This document shows positions 1-9,679 of a stretch of 45,266 bases of DNA, piece after piece. The first letter of the stretch is position 1; every line of letters begins with the position of its first letter. A model generated the notes under the pieces. It was not told the origin of the DNA and searched no databases. It saw only the letters and a program-made list of their open reading frames with translations. The position numbers and the translations under genes are program-made. Origin of the DNA: Chloroflexota bacterium (GTDB lineage: Bacteria > Chloroflexota > Limnocylindria > Limnocylindrales > CSP1-4); assembly GCA_919901745.1 (NCBI GenBank), contig CAKKPP010000009.1, forward strand, positions 1 through 45,266, in the 5' to 3' direction.

Positions 1-1
1 T

Positions 2-670
2 GCCGCAAGCCTGATCTTTCGACTCGGGTGTCTCACCGGGCTTGACAGGCTCCGCTGGTGGCTGGCGAGTTGCCTCCGTGACTTCCCGTGGAGGCACACA
101 GACGACCCGTTTCAGATCTTGGTCGCGGAGATGTTGCTCCAGCGCACCCGGGCTGACGCCGTGAGCATTGTCTGGCCCAGCATCACGCGGCGGTGGCCTG
201 ATGCGGTGAGTCTGTCTTCGGCATCGGACACGGAGTTGAGCGCGGCAACTGCGTCACTGGGCCTGGCGTGGCGTTCCAGAAACCTGAAGCTAATGGCCAC
301 GACACTCGTCGACGACCACGACGGGAGAGTTCCCGAGGATGAGGAATCTCTCCTTGCATTGCCCGGTGTTGGACCCTACGCGGCAGCGGCAACGCGGGTC
401 ATGGCGTTCGACGTCCACGAACTAGTCAGCGACGCAAATGTCGTGAGGGTCTTCTCGCGCCTGTTGGGACTCGACGTGGATTCCGAGACCAGGCGACGAC
501 AGTGGTTTGTCGACCGCATCAGACGGTTCCGCCCGGTTCGCGAGAGTCGCCGTTCGAATCTGGCGCTCTTGGATTTTGCTGCTGTCGTCTGCACGGTGCG
601 ACAACCTAGGTGTCACGACTGTCCACTACGGTCGCGATGCCAGTTTGGAGCTCTGAAAGGCCGCACCTGA
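2..670 (+). CDS. HhH-GPD mismatch DNA glycosylase with 4Fe-4S cluster, MutY/Mig-type (5' end outside window)
   Basis: The reading frame is open from base 2 with no start codon before a TTG at 119. The residues encoded before that TTG already match the family (FPWRHTDDPFQILVAEMLLQ), so the true start lies left of the window. Seen in order: catalytic Glu in VAEMLLQRT, the helix-hairpin-helix LPGVGPYAA, catalytic Asp in VSDANVVRV, and a C-x6-C-x2-C-x5-C iron-sulfur ligand set near the end. Family knowledge: these enzymes remove a mispaired base. MutY has Ser after GVGR, whereas this protein has Tyr (GVGPY) as in the thymine-glycosylase Mig.MthI, so T:G repair is as likely as A:G. That would suit a neighbouring cytosine-methyltransferase or restriction locus off the left edge (inference). 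The stop overlaps the next start by one base. Confidence 0.85.
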   Translation, partial: AASLIFRLGCLTGLDRLRWWLASCLRDFPWRHTDDPFQILVAEMLLQRTRADAVSIVWPSITRRWPDAVSLSSASDTELSAATASLGLAWRSRNLKLMATTLVDDHDGRVPEDEESLLALPGVGPYAAAATRVMAFDVHELVSDANVVRVFSRLLGLDVDSETRRRQWFVDRIRRFRPVRESRRSNLALLDFAAVVCTVRQPRCHDCPLRSRCQFGALKGRT

Positions 671-2295
671 TGGCCCACGATCTCATCGAGGCCGTTGAAC
701 GGATCCTCGAGTCACGGACGGAGCCAGTATCGGCACGCGTTGTAGCAACGCAGCTGCTCGACTCTGAAGGTGATCGTGAGGTACTTCCATACGACAAGTC
801 GGCCGCGTTTGGGCCTGGTGATCGGATCGCCTGGGAATCACCGGCTGGGCGCCTCATTGGAGACGTGATTTCCTGCGAGCGCGTCAGCGAATACTGGCGA
901 CTGGTGGTCGATTGGGATCGGACACTTTCGCCTGGACTCGACCGGTATCTGCGGGCGCGGAAGGACGTACGGCTCTCATACATGTTTGATCCATCCGGAA
1001 CGCGGCCGGTGACGCACGTCGACCCATTACGCTCATCGATCGACGGGCCCGCTCTAGTGGACCTCTTGGAGGCTGACCTCGAAGAGCAGATGCAATTGCG
1101 CCGCGGCTTCGTCTCCTGGTCGGGCCAATGGACGACGTGGCGGCGATTGCCGCGGTTGGACGAGGACGAGGTTGCTAGATGTCTGCTCAAGGCGACGGCC
1201 GACGATGGCGTTGCACAGACGAACCAGGTGCTCGGCCTGATGAACCTACCCAGCCCCAGTCAGCCGGGCCACGGTTTCGCCGCCATGGCGGTCAACCTCA
1301 TGGTCGAAAGAAAGGGGGGCTGGATCTGGGGAAGCAATCGCGATGGCGGCGAGTGGCTGCCTGACAACGCCGTTGCCCTCGTTTTCGCGCGTTTCGGCCG
1401 GCCACCTCGGATCGAGGAGACTCGCCAGTCGGAAGCTGTCCCCGATCTGGCAGAGGAGGCCTTGCCCGAGCCACTCGCCGAGTTTGTCGTCGAGCAAACC
1501 ATACGCAGTCTGGATGTCCGAGATCTCCGGGGCCCAATGAAGCACGTGCTGAGTAGGTGGGAGCGCGCGAACCAGGTCATCGCACTCGACGCGACCGAAG
1601 TGCGCTACTTCCCCGATCAGGCACGGGTGGTGTTGATCTCGGAGGGTCTAGAATCGCCAACGTTGATCGACGCCTCCCAGAGATTGCTCCGACCGGAGCT
1701 TGTCGAAGTACGGACCAAGATCGGAAAAGCAACCTCAATCACGTTCGAGCATCTCCCGGGGACTGACACATTCGCGGTTGAGTTCGAATGGTCCGATGGT
1801 CCGATGGGTGAGACCGACGGCACATTCGCGGGCAGCATCCTTGAGATGATTCTCGACGCGTTTGGGGATGGGCAATCCAAAACCGCAGACGAAGTCCTAA
1901 CGCACGTCCTGAGCCTGTCACCAGGCGACCGAGCCGTGATTTCGCGGCTCGTCGCTATCTACCTGGCAACGTTCGCCTGTTTCACGTCGCCAGACGATCG
2001 GGAGTATCGATACCAGCCGGACCGCGCCCACAATGCATCGATGCCATTGCGGACGGCGCGAATCGCAGACATCGCGCGGCGGGCCAGACGAGCCGTAGAG
2101 GCTGCCGAGGATCAGGACCGGCGGATGCGCTTGTTTCGCCTAAGCGAGCGCGCTCCACACATGGTTCGAGGACACGTTCGGCAGCTGGACTCACGCCATC
2201 GAGCGAGCGCGCTGCAGCTGGCGATAGCCCGGCGCCACGGCCTGACGGTGCCGCCGGGCTCGACGTTCGTAAGGCCACACCATCGGAGTGGTTGA
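670..2295 (+). CDS. Unrecognised 541-aa protein, translationally coupled to the mismatch glycosylase
   Basis: I do not recognise this family. The start is placed at the ATG at 670, which overlaps the glycosylase stop (TGATG), rather than at an upstream in-frame codon, because coupling is typical of operons. The N-terminal 35 residues (DLIEAVERILESRTEPVSAR) have the helical pattern of a winged-helix module such as HARE-HTH; this is inference. The rest is soluble, acidic and basic mixed, with Trp-rich stretches at about 135-145 and 215-230, and no membrane segment or obvious nuclease/ATPase motif. A basic Arg-rich helix (residues about 460-520) ends the protein and could bind nucleic acid. Codon use is less GC-biased than in the genes to the right, fitting acquired DNA. 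Position next to a mismatch glycosylase suggests a restriction or defence locus continuing to the left. Confidence 0.7.
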   Translation: MAHDLIEAVERILESRTEPVSARVVATQLLDSEGDREVLPYDKSAAFGPGDRIAWESPAGRLIGDVISCERVSEYWRLVVDWDRTLSPGLDRYLRARKDVRLSYMFDPSGTRPVTHVDPLRSSIDGPALVDLLEADLEEQMQLRRGFVSWSGQWTTWRRLPRLDEDEVARCLLKATADDGVAQTNQVLGLMNLPSPSQPGHGFAAMAVNLMVERKGGWIWGSNRDGGEWLPDNAVALVFARFGRPPRIEETRQSEAVPDLAEEALPEPLAEFVVEQTIRSLDVRDLRGPMKHVLSRWERANQVIALDATEVRYFPDQARVVLISEGLESPTLIDASQRLLRPELVEVRTKIGKATSITFEHLPGTDTFAVEFEWSDGPMGETDGTFAGSILEMILDAFGDGQSKTADEVLTHVLSLSPGDRAVISRLVAIYLATFACFTSPDDREYRYQPDRAHNASMPLRTARIADIARRARRAVEAAEDQDRRMRLFRLSERAPHMVRGHVRQLDSRHRASALQLAIARRHGLTVPPGSTFVRPHHRSG

Positions 2296-2399
2296 ACCCC
2301 GATCCAGCGACGTCAGGCTGCGGGGCCTCCGGACGACTACACCAACTAGTGCACCAAACTCGGTTGATTTCGACGGTGGCCCGGTGTGCGGTCGGTGTC

Positions 2400-2603
2400 G
2401 TGGAACAGACCATCTCATCTGGGTCCCTCCGTCGACAGGCTGGCGCGTGCTTGGCGCGGGTCTCCCGTGGCGACACCTTCGTTGTCCTGCGCAACGGCCA
2501 CCCCGTCGCCGTGCTGCGGCCCCCTCGCTCCCGGGAGACGCGCCGGAGTCGGGCCGCGACATTCCTGTGGCGAAACTTCGGTGACGTGATGGCCTGGGAA
2601 TGA
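2400..2603 (+). CDS. Phd/YefM-type antitoxin-like protein
   Basis: A 67-residue product if started at GTG 2400; the frame is open further up, and GTG 2376 is an alternative. Residues about 8-40 read SSGSLRRQAGACLARVSRGD then TFVVLRNGHPVAVLRP, the conserved N-terminal pattern of Phd/YefM antitoxins (helix, turn, then a strand with a Gly-x-Pro-x-Ala-x-Leu signature). These bind operator DNA through the N-terminal domain and neutralise a RelE- or PIN-type toxin through the C-terminal tail. No toxin gene follows within the next 200 bases, so this is an orphan antitoxin or one whose partner was lost. It lies 104 bases after the preceding gene on the same strand. Confidence 0.6.
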   Translation: MEQTISSGSLRRQAGACLARVSRGDTFVVLRNGHPVAVLRPPRSRETRRSRAATFLWRNFGDVMAWE

Positions 2604-2654
2604 CAACCCCATTTGGCCCCACCGTGATGACTTGAGTTCCAGCGGTCGTCGCAA

Positions 2655-2673
2655 CACCTGAGCCATTCAGGTG
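2655..2673. repeat. Perfect 7-bp hairpin (possible weak terminator)
   Basis: CACCTGA at 2655-2661 and TCAGGTG at 2667-2673 are separated by five bases. It lies 52 bases beyond the Phd-like gene. No T-run follows, so a terminator role is only possible. The rest of 2604-2790 shows nothing else I can name. Confidence 0.35.
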
Positions 2674-2790
2674 CGGTCATGCCTCATCGGGGTCGGCTCG
2701 TCGAGGTGAGTCGCAGGTGAGCGCCCGTTCGTAGCCTGCGGCGATGCCTGCTGCGACGAGTTCCGACTGGCGGCCAAACGAAGGTATCGC

Positions 2791-2819
2791 TTGCCATCCG
2801 ATAGCGTAGGTGCTATCAA
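2791..2819 (+). promoter_or_regulatory. Candidate promoter with palindromic operator of the toxin-antitoxin remnant
   Basis: GATAGC at 2800-2805 and GCTATC at 2812-2817 form a perfect inverted repeat with six bases between, directly before the toxin-stub ATG at 2819. TTGCCA (2791-2796) and TATCAA (2814-2819) stand 17 bases apart and could be -35 and -10. If so, transcription would begin near 2826, inside the toxin stub, and would serve only the HTH gene at 2909. Autoregulation by the HTH antitoxin at this palindrome is inference. Confidence 0.4.
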
Positions 2820-2899
2820 TGCCGTCGACGAAGTCCGATCGTCCTCCCGCCTGGGAGGTTCATCTATCGACCGAGGCGCGGGACTGGCTGGATCAGTGA
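2819..2899 (+). pseudogene. 26-codon stub of a HigB/RelE (Gp49-like) toxin
   Basis: A short frame from ATG 2819 encodes MPSTKSDRPPAWEVHLSTEA then RDWLDQ and stops at 2897-2899. The pattern WEV-L---A--WLD is the usual N-terminus of HigB/ParE-family toxins, normally about 100-120 residues. Everything downstream of this first strand and helix is missing. The stop is nine bases before the HTH gene, exactly where a full toxin gene would normally end. I read it as an internal deletion that removed the toxic body. The call rests on a short match, so confidence is moderate. Confidence 0.45.
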
Positions 2900-2908
2900 G
2901 GTAGGCAG

Positions 2909-3220
2909 ATGAGATGGCGGGACGTCGCAACGGAGCTCGAGGGCCGGCCTGGCTATCGAGCAGCGTTCGAGCAGCAGTTTCCGTATGCCAACGTGGCGCT
3001 GGCGGTGGTCGCACTGCGGGAGCGTCATGGACTGACCCAGCGAGCCCTCGCGGAACTCGTCGGCACGCCACAACCGGTCGTCGCGCGCCTCGAATCCGGC
3101 CGACATCCGGTCGAGATCAGGATGTTGGCTCGCATCGCGGACGCCGTCGGGGAAACATGGACGGTGCAGTTCGGGCGACGCAGCGAGCCGGCACAGGAAC
3201 CTCAGGTGGTAGGTGCCTGA
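2909..3220 (+). CDS. XRE-family HTH antitoxin-like protein (HigA type)
   Basis: 103 residues. Residues about 35-85 form an XRE helix-turn-helix: RERHGLTQRALAELVGTPQP followed by VVARLESGRHPVEIRMLARI. It resembles HigA-type antitoxins that follow a HigB toxin on the same strand; a truncated toxin stub ends nine bases upstream. A GAGG element at 2898-2901 serves as ribosome-binding site. The protein looks intact, so it could still repress the palindrome at 2800-2817 or act in trans on a related toxin elsewhere (inference). The last 15 residues are non-conserved. Confidence 0.75.
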   Translation: MRWRDVATELEGRPGYRAAFEQQFPYANVALAVVALRERHGLTQRALAELVGTPQPVVARLESGRHPVEIRMLARIADAVGETWTVQFGRRSEPAQEPQVVGA

Positions 3221-3306
3221 TCAAACACTCGACGATCCCGGCGGCTCGCGTCGGTGCCGTCGGTGAGGACGCGGCCGAGCCTCGGCGGGCCCGGCCGACT
3301 ACCCGG

Positions 3307-4191
3307 TCAGGAACCCAGGATGCTCAACAGGGCCACCCCGACCGCGATCGTCGCGATCCCCAGGACCTGGATGCGGCTCAGCCGCTCGCGGAACAGGATC
3401 ACGGCGGCAATCGCGGCGATTGCCGCGAACTGCGAGGCCATGACCGAAGCAACCGCGATGCTCTCACGGGCACCGAAGGCCAGGGAGACCGTGCCGGCGA
3501 CTTCCGCCACACCGGCGGCGCCCACGAGAGGCAGCGCCCGCCGGGTCATCCGGAACCTGCCGAGAGCCACTAGCGGCACGGCGACCGCGACCGTCCCCAG
3601 CACCCGCGCCGGGAGTGCCGTCCAGATCGCCGGCAGCGAGCTGCCGAGGAGGCCGATGAGGTAGATGTTCACGCCGAATGCCATGGCGGCTCCCAGGGCG
3701 ACGGCGGCCGTCCGGATCGGTGGAGCGTGGGGCAGGACCGGCTCGGCGGTCGCCTCGTCGGACCCGGCGCTCGCGGGGTTCGTCCCTTCGCGAGTCGCGA
3801 ACACCACCCCGATCACGATCGCGCCGAGGATCGGGCCGGCACCCGGCGCCAGGTGCTCTCCGGCGATCACGGCGATGACCGCGGCGATGGCACCCTCGGT
3901 CGAGAGGATCGGCGCGACGACCGACACGTTGCCGCCACGGAGGGCCGTGTAGGCGAGGAAGAGCCCACCGACGTTGGAGGCACCGATCACCGCCATCAAC
4001 GTCAACTCACGGGTGCCGATGCTCACCGGCCCGCTGGAGATGAGCATGGCCGGAACCGTCACGACCAGCCCGATCGCCATCACGGCCGCCAGCGTCGACC
4101 AGGGCCCGATCAGCCGCGCTGCGCGCGACGTCGTGAGCACGGCGACCGCCCAGCACAGGGCGGCACCGGTCCCTCCGAGGATCGCAATCAT
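3307..4191 (-). CDS. EamA/DMT-superfamily transporter
   Basis: Start taken at ATG 4191 (MIAILGGTGAALCWAVAVLT), where the first transmembrane helix begins. The 294-residue protein has about ten hydrophobic segments in two halves, each with the EamA pattern. The second half ends with LFRERLSRIQVLGIATIAVG, a typical signature of the family. A hydrophilic loop (about residues 136-160) separates the halves. DMT proteins are inner-membrane exporters or permeases for small metabolites; the substrate cannot be told from sequence. It is divergent from rpsT, whose promoter is 60 bases away. A second EamA gene lies at 26028-26918. Confidence 0.85.
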   Translation of the reverse strand: MIAILGGTGAALCWAVAVLTTSRAARLIGPWSTLAAVMAIGLVVTVPAMLISSGPVSIGTRELTLMAVIGASNVGGLFLAYTALRGGNVSVVAPILSTEGAIAAVIAVIAGEHLAPGAGPILGAIVIGVVFATREGTNPASAGSDEATAEPVLPHAPPIRTAAVALGAAMAFGVNIYLIGLLGSSLPAIWTALPARVLGTVAVAVPLVALGRFRMTRRALPLVGAAGVAEVAGTVSLAFGARESIAVASVMASQFAAIAAIAAVILFRERLSRIQVLGIATIAVGVALLSILGS

Positions 4192-4249
4192 CGGCGCAGT
4201 GTGGCGGCTCGACGGCCGGAGCATCGCCGTGACCCGATTCGGTCGCCTC

Positions 4250-4258
4250 TGCTACCAT
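4250..4258 (+). promoter_or_regulatory. rpsT promoter, extended -10
   Basis: TGCTACCAT is an extended -10 (TGn plus TACCAT), 74 bases before the rpsT start. The same TGCTAnnnT pattern precedes the gap operon, both tRNA-Ala genes and the gene at 42308. A weak -35-like GTGACC is at 4229-4234. Confidence 0.5.
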
Positions 4259-4331
4259 GCCCGTCCGCGCCCGGCGCATCACAGCGCGCCGCTGCGCCCA
4301 GACCATCCCACCCACACTCGAGGTTGCCACC

Positions 4332-5015
4332 TTGGCCAAGACGCCCCGCACCTGGACGGGTGCTCGAACACCCTCAGGGCTCAAGCGCGTCCGCCAGGCC
4401 GAGCGCCGGCACGCGGTGCTGGGCCCGCGGCGGAGCACCGCGAAGACCCTCGTCGCCAAGGCCGTCGCCGCGGCGACGCAGCCGACGGATTCGGTCGAGC
4501 CGACCGTCGCCCTGCGCGAGGCGCTGAGCGCCCTTGATCGCGCGGCAAAGGCGGGAGCCATTCATCCGAACGCCGCCGCGCGCCGCAAGTCCCGACTGGT
4601 CCTCAAGGTCAACGCCGCGCTCGCTGGCAGCCACGTCCCGTCCACACACGTGACAAAGACCACGGGCAAGACCGCTGCCGTCAAGGCGGCCAAGGCGCGG
4701 ATCGCCGCCGGCAAGGCGGACAAGGCCAAGGGCGCCCAGACGGCCGCCGGCAAGGCCCGCGCGGCATTGAGCAAGTCGGCGCGAGCCGAAGCGGCTGCCG
4801 CCAAGGCAGGCGCTGAAGCCGCGAGCGCAAAGGCGACGCCCGCCAAGTCGTCGGCGAAGGCCGCGGCAAGGGCCGGCGGTACGAAGGCCGCCGGCGCGAA
4901 GGCCGCGGCAAGGGCCAGGACGCCGGCGAAGTCGTCGGCGAAGGCAAGCGAGGCGAAGGCAGCCCCGAAGGCCACGGCGCGCAAGTCCACTCGCAAGGCC
5001 ACCCCCGCCGAGTAG
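4332..5015 (+). CDS. rpsT: 30S ribosomal protein S20 with a long Lys/Ala-rich C-terminal extension
   Basis: Start chosen at TTG 4332 because GAGG at 4320-4323 lies eight bases before it and the product then begins LAKTPRTWTGARTPSGLKRV, aligning with the S20 N-terminus. Residues about 1-100 carry S20 features: LKRVRQAERRHAVLGPRRST, a long basic helix, and a conserved tail helix with GAIHPNAAARRKSRL. S20 binds 16S rRNA in the body of the small subunit and is usually 85-95 residues. Here a further ~125 residues are almost only Ala, Lys, Arg, Ser, Thr and Gly in AAKA/PAKSSAKA repeats, like histone H1 tails and bacterial H1-like nucleoid proteins. A role of the tail in nucleic-acid binding is inference. 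Confidence 0.85.
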   Translation: MAKTPRTWTGARTPSGLKRVRQAERRHAVLGPRRSTAKTLVAKAVAAATQPTDSVEPTVALREALSALDRAAKAGAIHPNAAARRKSRLVLKVNAALAGSHVPSTHVTKTTGKTAAVKAAKARIAAGKADKAKGAQTAAGKARAALSKSARAEAAAAKAGAEAASAKATPAKSSAKAAARAGGTKAAGAKAAARARTPAKSSAKASEAKAAPKATARKSTRKATPAE

Positions 5016-5043
5016 TTCGCCGAGTCGGGTCCGCCGGGACCCG

Positions 5044-5060
5044 GGCTGCCTCAGGCAGCC
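5044..5060. terminator. Hairpin between convergent rpsT and membrane-protein genes
   Basis: GGCTGCC and GGCAGCC pair across a three-base loop, 29 bases after the rpsT stop. A 14-bp direct repeat (CCTCAGGCAGCCGG, 5049-5062 and 5065-5078) gives a second chance to pair. No T-run follows, so this is a GC-rich stem terminator at most. It could serve both converging genes. Confidence 0.45.
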
Positions 5061-5066
5061 GGAACC

Positions 5067-5633
5067 TCAGGCAGCCGGAGAGGGCTCCCGCGGCGCGCCC
5101 GGCGATCGGGGCCGCGCGACGCCGTACAGCAGCGCCCCGCCCAGGCCACCGACGATCGTCACGATCAACACGAGTCGCGCCGACGCCCACTGCTGGCCCC
5201 AGTAGAACGCCGAGAAGCTCGTCGCGTCGGTCACGCCGGCATCCACCAGTGCCGCATCCTGGCCCTCCCGGTAGCGCTGGTAGACGCAGTCGGCGCCCAT
5301 GTCGCACACGATCGGCCCGCCGAGCCCGGGATCGCGATACCCATCGTCGGCCGCGAAGAACAGCGCCTTCACGCCGAGGAGGAGGACGGCCATCGTCAGA
5401 CCGGTCACGGCCCCGGCGAACAGCCCGTTGACCACGATCCGCGGCCACGGTCCGGCCCGGCGATCGGAGCGCTGGTCCGCGTAGTAGCCGATCAGCAGAC
5501 CGGCCGGCAGCGCCGCGATCCAGAAGATCGGTTCGATCGGGATCACCAGCAGGAAGCTGACCCCGATGACGAGGGCCATGCCCATGCCGACGTAGGCGGC
5601 GACCACCGCCCCGCGATCGATGACCCGGTTCAT
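5067..5633 (-). CDS. Small polytopic membrane protein at the end of the glycolytic operon
   Basis: Start taken at ATG 5633 (MNRVIDRGAVVAAYVGMGMA). The 188 residues contain about four transmembrane segments: near 9-30, 33-52, 72-96 and 152-175. A loop at about 97-150 holds a Cys pair (VCDMGADCVYQRY), which could form an extracytoplasmic disulfide. I do not recognise the family. It begins ten bases after the enolase stop on the same strand, so it is probably co-transcribed with gap-pgk-eno, though a glycolytic role is not implied. Confidence 0.65.
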   Translation of the reverse strand: MNRVIDRGAVVAAYVGMGMALVIGVSFLLVIPIEPIFWIAALPAGLLIGYYADQRSDRRAGPWPRIVVNGLFAGAVTGLTMAVLLLGVKALFFAADDGYRDPGLGGPIVCDMGADCVYQRYREGQDAALVDAGVTDATSFSAFYWGQQWASARLVLIVTIVGGLGGALLYGVARPRSPGAPREPSPAA

Positions 5634-5643
5634 GTGGGCTGAG

Positions 5644-8192
<2,549 letters not shown>

Positions 8193-8219
8193 GGGTTGTC
8201 CCGTGTGTGGTGCGTGCGA

Positions 8220-9245
8220 TCAGGCAGGCGTGGCGGCCGGCAGGCGGGCCGCGACGTGACCGATCAGATCGGCGACGCGGCAGCTGTAGCCCCACTCGTT
8301 GTCGTACCAGCTGATGACCTTGACCATCGTTCCGCCGATCACCATCGTGCTCGCGCTGTCGATGATCGACGAGCGGCTGTCGCCGCGGAAGTCGGACGAG
8401 ACGAGCGGCTCGTCGGACACGCCGAGGATCCCGTCGAGCGGGCCGGCGGCGGCCGTGCGGAAGGCGGCATTGATCTCATCGACCGTCGTGGGTCGGGAGA
8501 CCTCGGCCGTGAAGTCGACCACGCTCACGGTGGGCGTCGGGACCCGCAGGCTGAAGCCGTCGAACTTGCCCTTGAGATCCGGGATCACGAGCGCCAGCGC
8601 CCTGGCGGCGCCGGTCGTGGTCGGGATGATGTTCTGGCCCGCGGCCCGCGCCCGGCGCGGATCGGAGTGGGCGACATCGAGGATCCGCTGGTCGTTCGTG
8701 TATGAGTGGATCGTGTTCATCAGGCCACGCTCGATCGTCAGCAGGTCGTGGACGACCTTGGCGGCCGGCGCCAGGCAATTTGTCGTGCAGCTGGCGTTGC
8801 TGATGATGTGGTGGGCAGCCGGGTCGTAGCGATCCTCGTTCACGCCGAGGACGATCGTGATGTCCTCGTTCCTGGCGGGGGCGCTGATGATGACCTTCCG
8901 CGCTCCGGCGTCGATATGCGCCCGCGCCTTCGTGGCGTCGGTGAAGATCCCGGTGGACTCGAGCACGATGTCGACACCGAGCTCGCCCCACGGCAGGGCC
9001 GCCGGATCGCGCTCCTTGAGCACCTTGATCTCGCGGCCATCGATGATGAGCGCATCGTCGGTGTGGTCCACCGTGCCGGGATAGGCGCCGTAGGTCGAGT
9101 CGTGCTTGAACAGCAACGCGTTCAGCTTCGTGTCGACCAGGTCGTTGACGGCCACCACCTCGACATCGGGCGTCCGCTCGATGAGGGCCTTGAGCGACTG
9201 TCGACCGATCCGGCCGAAACCGTTGATTCCAACGCGGACTGCCAT
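8220..9245 (-). CDS. gap: Glyceraldehyde-3-phosphate dehydrogenase, type I
   Basis: 341 residues starting [20 protein letters not shown] at ATG 9245, with an AGGAGG ribosome-binding site at 9253-9258. Oxidises and phosphorylates glyceraldehyde-3-phosphate with NAD(P). The Rossmann motif [10 protein letters not shown], the catalytic Cys in [12 protein letters not shown], the phosphate-site Arg/Thr region ([16 protein letters not shown]) and the C-terminal [12 protein letters not shown] are present. First gene of the gap-pgk-eno operon, behind a strong extended -10 promoter and a tandem direct repeat that may be a regulator site. Confidence 0.97.
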   Translation of the reverse strand: MAVRVGINGFGRIGRQSLKALIERTPDVEVVAVNDLVDTKLNALLFKHDSTYGAYPGTVDHTDDALIIDGREIKVLKERDPAALPWGELGVDIVLESTGIFTDATKARAHIDAGARKVIISAPARNEDITIVLGVNEDRYDPAAHHIISNASCTTNCLAPAAKVVHDLLTIERGLMNTIHSYTNDQRILDVAHSDPRRARAAGQNIIPTTTGAARALALVIPDLKGKFDGFSLRVPTPTVSVVDFTAEVSRPTTVDEINAAFRTAAAGPLDGILGVSDEPLVSSDFRGDSRSSIIDSASTMVIGGTMVKVISWYDNEWGYSCRVADLIGHVAARLPAATPA

Positions 9246-9360
9246 GGCTGAACCTCCTGGGCGGCGGCCACGCTCCGGCGCGGCGAGTTCGTTGACGTGG
9301 TCGGAGCCGGGACGACGCGCGATCCGGAACGTGGAGCCGGGTGTCGCAGGGCTGGCACCC

Positions 9361-9369
9361 ATTCTAGCA
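9361..9369 (-). promoter_or_regulatory. Promoter of the gap-pgk-eno operon, extended -10
   Basis: On the minus strand the sequence reads TGCTAGAAT, an extended -10 with five of six consensus bases. Transcription would start near 9354, giving a leader of about 110 bases before gap. The -35 area lies in the proximal copy of the repeat at 9381-9397, where TTCGGC is a poor -35; such promoters often need an activator or rely on the TGn extension. Confidence 0.6.
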
Positions 9370-9380
9370 AAGGCACTCAG

Positions 9381-9417
9381 CGACGCCGAACATGACGTCT
9401 CGACGCCGAACATGACG
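9381..9417 (-). repeat. 17-bp tandem direct repeat, 20-bp period, over the gap promoter
   Basis: CGACGCCGAACATGACG occurs exactly at 9381-9397 and again at 9401-9417, separated by TCT. Relative to the proposed start near 9354 the copies cover about -27 to -43 and -47 to -63. A 20-bp period puts both on nearly the same DNA face (two turns), as in activator-binding direct repeats. The distal copy runs into the terminator hairpin of the upstream gene. Confidence 0.6.
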
Positions 9418-9449
9418 AGGCCCCCGCCGTTCCCGGCGGGGGCCTCGTC
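9414..9449 (-). terminator. Strong hairpin terminator after the zinc-ribbon gene
   Basis: A perfect 15-bp stem (GACGAGGCCCCCGCC at 9414-9428, its complement at 9435-9449) with a six-base loop lies 19 bases beyond the stop of the gene at 9469-9609. No T-run on either strand, so it may act as a stem-only terminator. It insulates the small gene from the gap promoter. Confidence 0.7.
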
Positions 9450-9468
9450 GATTCGACTCCTGGTCGAG

Positions 9469-9609
9469 TCAGCCGCCGATCTTGAAGACCGTGTTGCCGC
9501 ACTTGGGACAGGTGCCCTTGAGCGCGGGCTTCCCGTTCTTCATCGTGACCTGCTGGGGATTCACGACTTCGACCTTCATCTTGTCCTTGACGCAATAGGC
9601 CTGAGCCAT
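9469..9609 (-). CDS. Small zinc-ribbon-like protein (DUF5679 type)
   Basis: 46 residues from ATG 9609 ([20 protein letters not shown]), with a GAGGAGGAG ribosome-binding site seven bases upstream. The end, [20 protein letters not shown] then VFKIGG, matches the DUF5679 pattern. The C-terminal CPKC knuckle is intact. At the first knuckle the usual second Cys is Asp (CVKD), so only three Cys remain, and metal binding may use Asp or be altered. Function unknown; such proteins are abundant small cytoplasmic proteins in several phyla. Followed by its own hairpin terminator. Confidence 0.8.
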   Translation of the reverse strand: MAQAYCVKDKMKVEVVNPQQVTMKNGKPALKGTCPKCGNTVFKIGG

Positions 9610-9679
9610 TCGAACTCCTCCTCGTCCTACCGGGGCGTCACGAGAACCCATGTCCCGTGTCCGCGAGATTCGCGTGCGT

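Noticed and set aside
119..121. TTG at 119 as the start of the mismatch glycosylase
   Set aside because: Conserved family residues (FPWRHTDDPFQIL) are encoded before it, so the protein starts outside the window.
3254..3664. Plus-strand frame of 136 codons after the HTH gene
   Set aside because: Antisense to the DMT transporter, whose membrane topology and EamA signatures are clear; the alternative product has no such pattern.
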